Shown here: positions 26,338 through 35,413 of the stretch, in pieces
Layout of the letters: each line of letters opens with the position of its first letter
Position numbering within the stretch: the stretch's first letter is position 1
Assembly (NCBI GenBank): GCA_050952125.1
Contig: JBMNKK010000003.1
Location: forward strand, 124,001-188,000
Source: UBA3951 sp050952125
GTDB taxonomy: Bacteria > Bacillota > Sulfobacillia > Fermentithermobacillales > Fermentithermobacillaceae
Direction: 5' to 3'
Length of the DNA: 64,000 bases
Notes under the pieces: model-generated
Told to the model about the DNA's origin: nothing
What the model saw: the letters and a program-made list of their open reading frames with translations, nothing else
Databases searched by the model: none
Position numbers and translations under genes: made by a program

Positions 26338-27984
26338 TTATTGGCCGCCGCCCTCGATCCACCAGAGTTCGGGGAACATGGCTCCGGCGTAGCCCCAGGT
26401 AACGCCCTTTACCTTCTTATGCATGCAAGCGGGGCTGCTGTTCGCATACAGGAAGATGTACGGGAGCTCTTCGTTCACGATCTTCTGGGCTTCCACGTAG
26501 ATCTCTTTGCGCGCGGCCTGATCCATCTCTGTCCGGCCCAGTTCAAGGAGTTCGTCCAGCCTCTCGTTCTTGAACTCCACGTCGTTGAACCCAACCAGCT
26601 GGCCGTTTTCGTCTACGGCGGCGTCAGAGTGGAAGAACAGGTAGAAGTCAGGGTCTACTCCCAGGCTCCACGCCAGAGCGTAGGACTGGAACTTGGCCAC
26701 ATCGAGGTACTGCTCGCAGAGCACCGCCCACTCGATGTATTCCACAGTTACGTTGACGCCGAGTTCCTTCCAGTTTTGCTGGGTGATGAGCAGCGCTGCC
26801 TCAAGGATCTTGTTTCCCGTTGAGGTTAGGAGCTTGACGTCCATCTTCTGGCCGTCCTTCTCGCGGATGCCATCGGCTCCAACCTTCCAGCCGGCCTGAT
26901 CCAGGAGCTCCTTCGCTTTATCAGGGTTGTACTCATAAGGATTGAGTTGGTCGCCTGCATATGCCCAAGAGATCATCGAAATGTTGCCGTTCATGACCTC
27001 GCCATGGCCCATGAGCACGTCGTCAACGATCTGCCTGCGGTTGGTGCCGTACATGAGGGCCTGCCTTACGAGTTTGTCCTTGAAGATGGGGTCAGTCTGT
27101 TTCAGGCCGATGTAGGTGTATCCGTTCTGGGTGATAGGCTTAAACACGTGCGTATCGGAAAGGGCTTCCTGAATCCTTTCGACATCGTCAGGCGGAATCG
27201 CGCCCATGTAGTCGATGTCGCCCTTCTCCAAAGCGGCAAGCATAACCTGGTTATCGCCGTAGAACTTCCAGATAACCTTCTGGATGTACGGGCCTTCGCC
27301 GAAGTAGTTCTCGTTGGCTTCCAGCATGAGGTACTGGCCCTTTTCCCACTCGCCGAACTTGTAGGGGCCGGTTCCTATGGGGTCCATATTCGCCGGGTTT
27401 TCCTTCATCTTACCGATCTCGGTGGTTTCAAAGAGGTGCTTTGGTATGATCCCAATCACCAGTTTTGAGAGGATCGGCGCATAGGGCTTATCCAGGTGAA
27501 GCTCGATTGTGTAGTCATCGGGAGCTGCTATCTCGGTGATGGGCCTGAAGTCTGTAGCCCTGATGCCCAGGTAATCGGGATGCTTTATGGCATCATAGGT
27601 GTACTTGACGTCAGCCGACGTAAACTTGGTGCCGTCATGCCAGTAGACGTCATCTCTCAACTTGAACGTCCAGATTAGGCCGTCCTCGGTGACCGTCCAT
27701 TCTCTGGCCAGGTCGCCAATGATCTCCATGTTCTCGTTGGCTCTCACGAGAGCGCTGTAGACCCTGGAGTTGATGGCGCCCGACGGGGTGTCAGTCGAGA
27801 GAATGGGGTTGAAGATAACCGGGTCGCCTGTCATCCCGAAAACAATTTGGCCTCCGGCGACAGGTTCATCTGAACCTCCGCCGTTTCCGCCTGTGGGGGG
27901 GGCCGGAGCCTTAGGTCCGCACGCGCCAAGGAGCAGCGTGAGGATCATGATTGAGGCAATGGCCGCAATGAAACTTTTTCGCAT
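26338..27984 (-). CDS. Peptide-binding lipoprotein of the second importer (family 5)
   Basis: This 548-residue binding protein starts with a lipoprotein signal (MRKSFIAAIASIMILTLLLG then the lipobox Cys near residue 21). It carries the family pattern (GDLAREWTVTEDGLIWTFKLRDDVYWHDGTKF, and GTGPYKFGEWEKG). ATG 27984 with AGAGGAGG upstream is preferred to a start at 28125. It is the first gene of the minus-strand operon; 128 bases separate it from the permease gene. The specificity is unknown, most likely di- or oligopeptides. Confidence 0.95.
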   Translation of the reverse strand: MRKSFIAAIASIMILTLLLGACGPKAPAPPTGGNGGGSDEPVAGGQIVFGMTGDPVIFNPILSTDTPSGAINSRVYSALVRANENMEIIGDLAREWTVTEDGLIWTFKLRDDVYWHDGTKFTSADVKYTYDAIKHPDYLGIRATDFRPITEIAAPDDYTIELHLDKPYAPILSKLVIGIIPKHLFETTEIGKMKENPANMDPIGTGPYKFGEWEKGQYLMLEANENYFGEGPYIQKVIWKFYGDNQVMLAALEKGDIDYMGAIPPDDVERIQEALSDTHVFKPITQNGYTYIGLKQTDPIFKDKLVRQALMYGTNRRQIVDDVLMGHGEVMNGNISMISWAYAGDQLNPYEYNPDKAKELLDQAGWKVGADGIREKDGQKMDVKLLTSTGNKILEAALLITQQNWKELGVNVTVEYIEWAVLCEQYLDVAKFQSYALAWSLGVDPDFYLFFHSDAAVDENGQLVGFNDVEFKNERLDELLELGRTEMDQAARKEIYVEAQKIVNEELPYIFLYANSSPACMHKKVKGVTWGYAGAMFPELWWIEGGGQ

Positions 27985-28377
27985 TGGGTTCCTCCTCTCA
28001 AAATGGTGCGCAGGGCATTTCAGTGAGTGTAGCACTTTCGCCCGATGATAGAAAGACTCATACAGACGTTTTTTTATTCGGCGGTCGGAGATGCCATTCC
28101 TTCTTGTGGAAAACACATGCAACACAGGATTTGAAGCAGAGGGCTAACAGCAGCGTCAGTTAGCTGATGAGGAGCGGGCTCCCTCCGAACGGGTGGTAGA
28201 AGCATAGTTGATCCCGCAGCATTCAGGAATGTATAAATATGTATCACTGCATGAGGCAAGCTGTCGCTACCTTATGATTTGTCAAAAGGTTCTGAATGAC
28301 ACGGGAATAAACTTGCGGAATAGATAGGCCCGGGAGTACTCCCGGGCTTCATCTCTCCTTCGAGTATTGTTTCCGAG
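27985..28377. other. Intergenic region upstream of the second peptide-importer operon
   Basis: This stretch of about 390 bases has no credible gene. On the minus strand it has an A-tract (about 28069-28076), a weak TTTCTA-17-TACACT promoter-like pair at about 28056-28028, a GCTAAC/GTTAGC hairpin (28143-28164), a TTGACA without a matching -10 box near 28278, and the GC-rich palindrome 28328-28347. The long leader could hold regulation of the importer, but nothing matches a riboswitch I can recognise. Confidence 0.45.
28328..28347 (-). terminator. Perfect GC-rich palindrome after the methyltransferase-glycosyltransferase gene
   Basis: GCCCGGGAGT/ACTCCCGGGC is a perfect 20-base palindrome 30 bases past the stop. 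The bases that follow on the minus strand are not T-rich, so it may act as a 3'-end stabiliser rather than a full terminator. Confidence 0.55.
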
Positions 28378-30069
28378 CTAGGTGAGTGCAGCCTTCCGGC
28401 GATCTGAAGATCGCGCGTGCTCAGTTGCAGAGAACAAGCAGTCTTCGAGCGAGTCCACTGCTCTCCCGATTGTGAAATCCTGAGCTGTTGACAGCCCCGC
28501 GGCTGACAGCGCCTCGCACGCGCCAGGGTTACTTAGCAGAAATGCGATTCCCTTCGCCAGAGAGTCTGCATCGCCGGGATCGCCCAGCAGCGCGTTTTCT
28601 CCCGCGCGCGCGTATGCCCGAATGCCGCCGCAGTCGGTTGCCACCACAGGCGTGCCGGAGGCCATGGCTTCGAGGGGGGGCATCGCGAAACCTTCGTACC
28701 ATGATGTGAAGAGAAAGAGACCGGAGGTGCGGTATATTTCCGCGAGAATATCCTGGCTCGGCTTGACAATGAACTCAAGCGGGTATTCGGTCCCCCCTAT
28801 TTGGGGCCGGTTCTGACATACCCATTTGACCCGGAAACGAAACCCTGCCTTCCAAACACGCCATAGCGCGCGCAAGGCCACCTGAAAACCTTTGAATCGT
28901 AGCATAGGGTTGCCGACCAGGAGAATTGTGTCCGGATCGCGGTGTTTTCCGGGGCGGAAAAGCTCGAGATCCACACCATTTGGAACGATCATGGCTTTAC
29001 GCCCGTACCTCGTATTTAGAATATCGGCTATCGTCGCAGAGGCAGCAGCGAGACAGCACGGTTGCGAATAACAGTGTTTGAGGTACTGACGATATGTCAT
29101 CTCGTCGTACCTTCCCGTGAGCTCACCGAAAAGCCATTCGTTGCCCTGCTCCCAATAGACCACCGGAGGACGTGCTCGAACCAGATCCGGGAGCTGACCC
29201 ATCCATCCGGCCATAACGACGTCGGAATCTTGTACATAGGGAGTAATGTCATCTTTTGCCGGTACCAGTACTTCCTTGTCAACTTTGACATCGTACCAAT
29301 CGGGGAGTACGGGTCCCTCCGGCGGCGCTTTTCGTACTGCGACGATCCGGTGCCCGCGAGACTTCAGCTGCTTCATCTGCTCAAGCAGCATCTTGAGTCC
29401 GCCCGTTAGGTTTGTGTGGGGGATGACGTATGAAATCGTAAGGTGCCTTCGTTCGCTCTTATTCCGGACGGCCGCAGCCGCTTTGACGAAGTCATCCTGG
29501 CTATATGAGTGCTCCGGCACATGATCAGGCCATATCGTGATAATCTGTGCCCCGTTGTCTCCAAGGGGCAGTACCTGATAGGAGAAGTCGTGCTCTGCGA
29601 AGTCCATCGGCCCCCAGCGGCTCCGGTGACACTCATACTCGTTACCGAGATACGCCTCTTGTTCCGAAGGATGCAAAGGTGTGGATATTACAAGGCATTT
29701 TCTCGAATGAGACTTAAGTTCTCGGATGACGTCTAGCCCTTCCTCTTTTGTGAAGTGCTCTAGAACATCGACGAGAAGGACGACGTCGTAAGACGGGAGA
29801 CCGTTCAGGACACCTGGGACTGCCCCGTAATAGACGTTGTCATACGCGTAGTCATGTATTGGATTCCGGTACTCCGGGAATGCCTCTACACCGTCAATTC
29901 GCACCGCCCAGGAGTCTCTCTCGTACCTGCCCAAGGAGATGTCAAGCGATTCCCTGAGCAGCATTCCGTACTTGCCGAAACCGATCCCGATGTCAAGGAT
30001 AGTCTTGGGATTCTCTCTGCGGACTCTGCTTACGATCGACGGTATGGCCTCGTACCAACTTGCCGGCAT
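28378..30069 (-). CDS. Fusion protein: SAM methyltransferase plus GT4-type glycosyltransferase
   Basis: This protein of about 563 residues has two enzymes in one chain. Residues about 20-180 are a class I methyltransferase (TILDIGIGFGKYGMLL for SAM binding, then VVLLVDVLEHF). Residues about 215-540 are a GT-B, GT4-type transferase with the donor-site signature EGFAMPPLEAMASGTPVVATDCGG. ATG 30069 is preferred because GGGGGAG precedes it; the frame is open to 30117. It is divergent from another glycosyltransferase and near the flagellin gene, so decoration of flagellin or another surface polymer is likely. This role is an inference. Confidence 0.85.
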   Translation of the reverse strand: MPASWYEAIPSIVSRVRRENPKTILDIGIGFGKYGMLLRESLDISLGRYERDSWAVRIDGVEAFPEYRNPIHDYAYDNVYYGAVPGVLNGLPSYDVVLLVDVLEHFTKEEGLDVIRELKSHSRKCLVISTPLHPSEQEAYLGNEYECHRSRWGPMDFAEHDFSYQVLPLGDNGAQIITIWPDHVPEHSYSQDDFVKAAAAVRNKSERRHLTISYVIPHTNLTGGLKMLLEQMKQLKSRGHRIVAVRKAPPEGPVLPDWYDVKVDKEVLVPAKDDITPYVQDSDVVMAGWMGQLPDLVRARPPVVYWEQGNEWLFGELTGRYDEMTYRQYLKHCYSQPCCLAAASATIADILNTRYGRKAMIVPNGVDLELFRPGKHRDPDTILLVGNPMLRFKGFQVALRALWRVWKAGFRFRVKWVCQNRPQIGGTEYPLEFIVKPSQDILAEIYRTSGLFLFTSWYEGFAMPPLEAMASGTPVVATDCGGIRAYARAGENALLGDPGDADSLAKGIAFLLSNPGACEALSAAGLSTAQDFTIGRAVDSLEDCLFSATEHARSSDRRKAALT

Positions 30070-30194
30070 TGTCTTCCATCTCCCCCCTGTTACGCTACCT
30101 ATATCGGAATCTCGCATAGGACTTTAAGCCTAAACCTGCGTTCTCGCTTTTCCGATATCAAGAGCGGCAGGTTGAATCGGGGGGAGTCCTAAGA

Positions 30195-32789
30195 ATGGAG
30201 CATACAACTTGCGATGGCCACATCGCAGACTACGCTAGATCCGCCGCTTACGAGAAGGCTCTTACGAGTAGCGAGATCATCAAGGCCGTCACGCACTTCA
30301 GGCACTTCAGGGACAAAAAGTATCGCAAGACTTGGCTTTCGCGTGCCCGAGCGTGCGACAAGATCGGTAGAGCGCGCTTGTCAGTGGGGCGAGTTGCAGA
30401 TGCATACTGCGGCCGCCGCATTGTGTTTGTCGGCCCTGAGTTGGCGGGCAATGGACTTGCCGTTCCGGAGGCCGCGGTCTCCTTGGCACGCGATCTCAAC
30501 GCTCTCGGGTGCACTGTGGATTTGGTCACGCGCGTCCTCCCCGAGTTTCTTCCTGCCGAGTTATTGGAGGTGGCAGGCGACGTACGGTTCGTTCGTCCGC
30601 TTCAGACCTACTCGTCGGCCATTGAGGATGATGCTCCAACGGTCATCGCCTTCTGGCTCCCGCTTTCCATACAACTCTGCGGCGCAGGCATCCGGCATGT
30701 TTGTATCTGGGATGCCCGTAGCAGCCGGCTCGTTGACGGCGACGCTGTGAGCGGACTTGACGCGGCTCTCATCGCGCATCTTGCTCCTTTACCTGATGTC
30801 GTGCTGGGAGCATCTAAACTCCCCTCCTCCGGCCGCAAGGTATTCCCGCCGGATGCTGCCACGCTCTCCGACTTGGTTGAAGCAGCATATCCTCCGCCTC
30901 CGCACTTTCCGCAACTTCCAACCGTTTCTGCCTGCATGATCGCCAAAGATGAGGAAGGAATAATCGAGGGCTGCTTTCAATCCCTCGTTTCCTGCGTGGA
31001 CCAGGTAGTGCTTAACGACACGGGTTCGACGGACCTCACCTTTGAGATCGCCGAGGCCTACGGGGCTGAAGTTATCCGGACGGAGTGGAAAGATGACTTC
31101 TCGGTCGCGAGGAACGCCAGCCTCGAAATGGCCAAGTGCGACTGGATTCTGGCTATAGATGCCGATGAGCGGATAGCAGAGGGGTCTCAGGTAAAGCTGA
31201 GGGAAGCCGCCTTATCCGAAATGGATGCCCATTTGGTGACTGTTGCTAACAGGGTTGACGCCAGCGTCAAGACGGTTCCTGTCCTCAGGCTGTTCCGAAA
31301 CCGGCCCTATCATAGATTTGTAGGAGCGATTCACGAGCAGGTTGCGCCGAGTATAAAAGGGCGCGTAGGAGTCGCTCAAGTGGTTCTGGATCACATCGGA
31401 TACGGGAAGGCAGTCAGCCAAGTCAAGTTGAAGAGAGGGCGCAATGTTGCCCTACTGCTGAAAGAACTCGGCCGGGTGAAATCGCCGCAAGATCCGACGT
31501 ACCCATACCTTGCCTATCAAGCGGGCGGCGAGCTGCTTCAGTCCGGGAGTCCGATAGAAGCTCTACCGTTGCTACGCCAAGCGGTTGAACTATCTGCTTC
31601 CGATGCGATCTACCGGCCTTCGGCACTGCTCTCGCTGTGTCAAGCGCTGATCCGTTTGGGTCGCATTTCTGAAGCTGAGTTGTGTGCGATAAACGCCCTT
31701 GAGACGTATCCCGGATTTCTAGATATCGCAGAAGTTGTTGCATCGGCCCTCCTAGACCACAATGAGCCGGAGCGTGCGGAAGACATTCTGAACAAAGCGT
31801 TGGCATCACCCCCAAGTCCGATAGTACGGAAAACCGATGGGGCTGATACGTACCTTCTGAGCACACTGAGAGCTAGGATCTCCCTGGGATTGGGTGATGC
31901 CGATTCCGCACTCACCTACATACAGAACGCGTTGACCCAGAATCCTGACTATGGGGATGCTCAGAGGCTCCTAGCGCTGAATTGGCCCAGCCGAGTCCGA
32001 GATTGTCTCAGAAGCGTTGGAGCCACTACGGTTCTCCCAGCAGCCCAAATACTGATGGTCCGCAATATGATTGAGGCAGCGCACGAGGCTGCCGCCGCGA
32101 TCGGCGACCATAGCACCCTAGGTCTGATTTCGATTGTCATCAAGGATTTTGCTGCGGCTCGGGAACACTACGCAAAGTCGCGCGATCCTCGTGATAAGGA
32201 CAAGGCGGCGATCTTGGAGCGGTGTGCTCTGCAGAGCGATTCTAGGGGCGATGCACGCGGCGATACTTACGAAACTCCTATCTCGCCTCTGGCCGCGAAG
32301 GTTCTTGCCGGCCAGCCCGTGAACTCGGGTGAAGTCGACGACTCCCTTCGAGTGCTCGAGTTCTTACTGGATATCGGACAGAAAGGCGTGTTCGCAACCG
32401 CCGTAGGCTGCCTCAGCGGGTTCCAGGCCGGTGAGATCCTTGCCGGGAGCCTTCTCTATCGGAAGGGGCTCATGGACGACGCCAGGGACTTCCTCGAGCG
32501 TAGGCAATACGACGCCCCTGAGTGCCTGAAGATGTTGGGAGACATCGAGTACCTGACGAAACGGTACGAAAAGGCCGCTTACTACTACAGAGAGCTGTCC
32601 GGTCCACGGCAACTGAGTCCGACCGAGTCCTTCAGGCTTGCCGACTCCTTATTGCGTCTAGGTGACATCAAAGCAGTAGCTGATGTCGTGCGAGAAGCGA
32701 GAACCCTCTACCCTGAAGACGGCAAACTGGAAAAGCTCGCAGAGATATTGCAGCGGAGCCCTTTGTTCAAGAACATCGCCATCGAGTAG
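30195..32789 (+). CDS. Large glycosyltransferase: GT2 domain with N-terminal domain and TPR repeats
   Basis: This 864-residue protein has a central GT2-type domain at about 242-400: SACMIAKDEEGIIEGC, DTGSTDLTFEIAEAYGA and the DxD-like AIDADERI near residue 322. Residues about 75-225 look like part of a second nucleotide-sugar-type fold (NGLAVPEAAVSLARDLNALG). From about 430 to the end helical TPR-like repeats follow, often used for protein contacts. Such GT2-TPR proteins modify flagellin in other Bacillota. A GGGGGGAG site precedes ATG 30195. It converges with the flagellin gene. Confidence 0.85.
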   Translation: MEHTTCDGHIADYARSAAYEKALTSSEIIKAVTHFRHFRDKKYRKTWLSRARACDKIGRARLSVGRVADAYCGRRIVFVGPELAGNGLAVPEAAVSLARDLNALGCTVDLVTRVLPEFLPAELLEVAGDVRFVRPLQTYSSAIEDDAPTVIAFWLPLSIQLCGAGIRHVCIWDARSSRLVDGDAVSGLDAALIAHLAPLPDVVLGASKLPSSGRKVFPPDAATLSDLVEAAYPPPPHFPQLPTVSACMIAKDEEGIIEGCFQSLVSCVDQVVLNDTGSTDLTFEIAEAYGAEVIRTEWKDDFSVARNASLEMAKCDWILAIDADERIAEGSQVKLREAALSEMDAHLVTVANRVDASVKTVPVLRLFRNRPYHRFVGAIHEQVAPSIKGRVGVAQVVLDHIGYGKAVSQVKLKRGRNVALLLKELGRVKSPQDPTYPYLAYQAGGELLQSGSPIEALPLLRQAVELSASDAIYRPSALLSLCQALIRLGRISEAELCAINALETYPGFLDIAEVVASALLDHNEPERAEDILNKALASPPSPIVRKTDGADTYLLSTLRARISLGLGDADSALTYIQNALTQNPDYGDAQRLLALNWPSRVRDCLRSVGATTVLPAAQILMVRNMIEAAHEAAAAIGDHSTLGLISIVIKDFAAAREHYAKSRDPRDKDKAAILERCALQSDSRGDARGDTYETPISPLAAKVLAGQPVNSGEVDDSLRVLEFLLDIGQKGVFATAVGCLSGFQAGEILAGSLLYRKGLMDDARDFLERRQYDAPECLKMLGDIEYLTKRYEKAAYYYRELSGPRQLSPTESFRLADSLLRLGDIKAVADVVREARTLYPEDGKLEKLAEILQRSPLFKNIAIE

Positions 32790-32846
32790 GCTTAGAGCAC
32801 CCGGATCTGCTAAGCAATAGTGGGCCTTGCAGGTAGGCGCAAAGTG

Positions 32847-32874
32847 AGAGAGCCCGGGAAACCCCGGGCTCTCT
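32847..32874. terminator. Bidirectional terminator between glycosyltransferase and flagellin genes
   Basis: AGAGAGCCCGGG pairs perfectly with CCCGGGCTCTCT around AAAC. It lies 57 bases after the plus-strand stop and 31 bases after the end of the flagellin gene on the other strand. Confidence 0.8.
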
Positions 32875-32905
32875 ATCATCTGTTGACTATCTGTGCCGAT
32901 TGCGC

Positions 32906-34039
32906 TTAGCCTAGCAGCTTCAGAACCGACTGGGTCTGAACGTTGGCCTGGGCGAGCATCGCCGTGCCAGCCTGCTGCAGGATCTGGTGCCTTGTGAAGT
33001 TCGCCATCTCGAGCGCCATGTCGACGTCTCTGATTCGGGACTCTGCAGCAGTCAAGTTCTCGTGGGCTGTCTGCAGGTTATTGATGGTATGCTCAAGCCT
33101 ATTCTGATAGGCACCGAGCGTGGAGCGCTGAGACGAGACTGTCGAGATAGCCTTGTCTATGGCCGCCAGGTTGGCATCAAATGAAGCGATATCGGTGACA
33201 TCTACGTCTTGGATGCCAAGCTTCTCGGAGCTCATGCTCTGGATCCTGAATCCGAGGCTCTGCCCGGCTCCGCTGTTGGCGCCAATCTGGAGCTTGACGT
33301 CGCCTTCAACGACGTCGAACGTGTTGTTGCTCGACAGTCCGGACAAGTCCTTGGTGGTGGTGCCCTCATCCCCATCGTCGGTGACGGCGAAGGTGATACC
33401 GAACTTGTCGAACTCGATGGTGGTCCCTTCGGCCAACGTCAGCGTGGTTCCCACGTCTACCGTCTGGCTCAGGCCGCCTTGCGTCAGAGTTATCGTGGCG
33501 TCCGACGCATTTACAGTAACCGTGTAGTCGGTGCCGACCCAAGCGCCGCTCGTGTCTACTATGCTCAGTAGTGAGGTTGCGGATCCGTCGACGTTGGAAT
33601 CAGCAGTGATCGTCGCACCAAGAGTACCGTTCAGGAGTTTCATACCGTTGAACTCGGTACGATCGCTGATACCGTCAATCTCCTTGACTAGCTCGTTGAT
33701 CTCTTCCTGGATCTTCATCCGGTCCTCTTCGGTGTTGGTTCCGTTGCCAGCCTGGACCATGAGCTCTCTCATGCGCTGCAGGATCGAGTGGGTCTCGTTG
33801 AGAGCGCCTTCTGCAGTCTGGATAAGAGAAATGCCGTCCTGCGCGTTCCTCGCTGCCTGGTTCAGACCACGGGTCTGCGATCTCATCTTCTCAGAGATTG
33901 CGAGACCTGCGGCATCGTCAGCAGCCTTGTTGATCCGGTAACCTGAAGACAGCTTTTCGAGGGACTTGGACATCAATCCGCCCGTGACCGCGAGGTTCTT
34001 CCATGCGTTAAGGGCGCTGATGTTGGTGTTGATCCTCAC
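32906..34039 (-). CDS. hag: Flagellin
   Basis: This 377-residue protein is the flagellar filament subunit. The N-terminal D0/D1 region (MRINTNISALNAWKNL, GYRINKAADDAAGLAISEKM, EFNGMKLLNG) and the C-terminal one (LGAYQNRLEHTINNL, RIRDVDMALEMANFTRHQIL, ending SVLKLLG) are canonical. The middle, about residues 145-270, is variable and rich in Ser, Thr, Asp and Gly, with many possible O-glycosylation sites. GTG 34039 follows GGGAGG. No other flagellar gene is in the window; the neighbours are two glycosyltransferase genes. Confidence 0.97.
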   Translation of the reverse strand: MRINTNISALNAWKNLAVTGGLMSKSLEKLSSGYRINKAADDAAGLAISEKMRSQTRGLNQAARNAQDGISLIQTAEGALNETHSILQRMRELMVQAGNGTNTEEDRMKIQEEINELVKEIDGISDRTEFNGMKLLNGTLGATITADSNVDGSATSLLSIVDTSGAWVGTDYTVTVNASDATITLTQGGLSQTVDVGTTLTLAEGTTIEFDKFGITFAVTDDGDEGTTTKDLSGLSSNNTFDVVEGDVKLQIGANSGAGQSLGFRIQSMSSEKLGIQDVDVTDIASFDANLAAIDKAISTVSSQRSTLGAYQNRLEHTINNLQTAHENLTAAESRIRDVDMALEMANFTRHQILQQAGTAMLAQANVQTQSVLKLLG

Positions 34040-34092
34040 TTTTGATATACCTCCCTGTATCTGTCGCCCGCGTCCTTTGCAGGCCTAGTGGA

Positions 34093-34138
34093 GCTGTTCC
34101 TACTGCTCCGGGGCGCCGTCCGGCTTCTTGGGAACAGC
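34093..34138 (-). other. Inverted repeat in the flagellin leader
   Basis: GCTGTTCC (34093-34100) and GGAACAGC (34131-34138) pair perfectly, with GC-rich sequence between. In the flagellin mRNA this would be a stem-loop about 55 bases before the start codon, possibly for mRNA stability or translational control. Confidence 0.45.
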
Positions 34139-34201
34139 CGTACTTCATCCTTGTTATCGAAACGCGATTGAGACGATACATAGCGGATATCAAAATGAGT
34201 C

Positions 34202-35389
34202 TCAAGTCCTAATGGCTTCGATAGACTCCACGCACTCTTTCACCAGGTCATCAACTGGAAGCGCCTGTTCAGCTTCCATAACCAGGTCTAGTCGCGGTTT
34301 GGTTACGGGATGTTTCGGCACGAACACAGTGCAGCAGTCTTCATACGGGAGGCATGAGACGTCGTAGGTTCCGATGCTTTCGGCGATCTTGACGATTTCG
34401 TTCTTATCAAAGCATAGAAGCGGGCGAAGTACGGGGAGCCCTGCAACTTCCTCGATGACCGCCATGCTCTCTAGAGTTTGGCTGGCAACCTGGGCCAGGT
34501 TTTCGCCGGTGAAGATGGCCAGAGCGCCCACCTTCTTGCCTAACTCGGTCGCGACTCTCATCATCATTCGCCTCATGATCGTCACCCGGTACTTCTCCGG
34601 ACAAAGCTCGATGATGGCTGTCTGGATTTTCGTGAAGTGCGCGATGTAGAGGTTCATCGATGGATTATATTCTCTGAGCATGCGCCAGAGCCGCACAACT
34701 TTATCTCTTGCCTTCTCACCCGTCATGGGGAAACTCCAGAAGTGCAGGGCGTCGAGCGCAACCCCGCGTTTCATTGCCATATACGCCGCCACAGGACTAT
34801 CGATGCCTCCCGACAGCAGGACCATTCCTTTTCCCGAGGAACCGAGAGGAAGTCCTCCCATTCCCCTGGTTTCTCCCCAATAGATGTATGTCCCGTCGTG
34901 CCGTACCTCAATGGAAATCGTGAAGGATGGGCTGTGGACATCGACTGAGAGCCCAAGGCCGGCGTCAAGCACCGCGGCGCCCACTTCAACGCATATCTCC
35001 GGCGAGGTTACCGGGAACGACTTGAGCGAGCGGCGAGCCTCGATCTTAAAGGTGGGGGGTGCCGCAGCGTGCCCCACGTGAGCCGTCCTATCGCCAAGAG
35101 CCCTCCGGGCTGCTTCGATAGCACCTTCCTTGATGAGCTCAAGGTCGTTCTCAACCTTAAGGGCTGCGCTGGCGGCCACGACACCGGGTACTTTGGCCAT
35201 TCGCGCCATCAAGTCGCGACTCATCGGCATACCGTAGAGAAACATCCTGCCATAAGACCTCTGGAGTCTCGAGCCCGGGTACTCTCTCATGATGCTGCGT
35301 AAGTGGTCAACCAGGGCCCCTTCAAAGTCAGGGCGGTTCTTTCCCTTAAGGCTGATCTCACCGTATCTGACTAGCAGTACTTCCTCCAT
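34202..35389 (-). CDS. thiI: tRNA 4-thiouridine synthase ThiI
   Basis: This 395-residue enzyme makes 4-thiouridine at position 8 of tRNA. It has an N-terminal ferredoxin-like/THUMP part and the PP-loop SGGIDSPVAAYMAMKRG near residue 192. It lacks the C-terminal rhodanese domain of the enterobacterial enzyme, like Bacillus ThiI, which takes sulfur from a dedicated cysteine desulfurase. Such a gene lies 25 bases upstream. A GGAAGAG site precedes ATG 35389. Confidence 0.96.
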   Translation of the reverse strand: MEEVLLVRYGEISLKGKNRPDFEGALVDHLRSIMREYPGSRLQRSYGRMFLYGMPMSRDLMARMAKVPGVVAASAALKVENDLELIKEGAIEAARRALGDRTAHVGHAAAPPTFKIEARRSLKSFPVTSPEICVEVGAAVLDAGLGLSVDVHSPSFTISIEVRHDGTYIYWGETRGMGGLPLGSSGKGMVLLSGGIDSPVAAYMAMKRGVALDALHFWSFPMTGEKARDKVVRLWRMLREYNPSMNLYIAHFTKIQTAIIELCPEKYRVTIMRRMMMRVATELGKKVGALAIFTGENLAQVASQTLESMAVIEEVAGLPVLRPLLCFDKNEIVKIAESIGTYDVSCLPYEDCCTVFVPKHPVTKPRLDLVMEAEQALPVDDLVKECVESIEAIRT

Positions 35390-35413
35390 GGCTCTTCCTC
35401 CGAGCGGTGTTTT

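Noticed and set aside
30118..30194. Promoter pair between the divergent glycosyltransferase genes
   Set aside because: The 77-base gap (longer if the later start is used) has no convincing -10/-35 pair on either strand.
34140..34180. Sigma-D (sigma-28) promoter for flagellin
   Set aside because: A CGATAA resembling the -10 box lies at 34154-34159 on the minus strand, but no TAAA-like -35 box is found 15 bases upstream.
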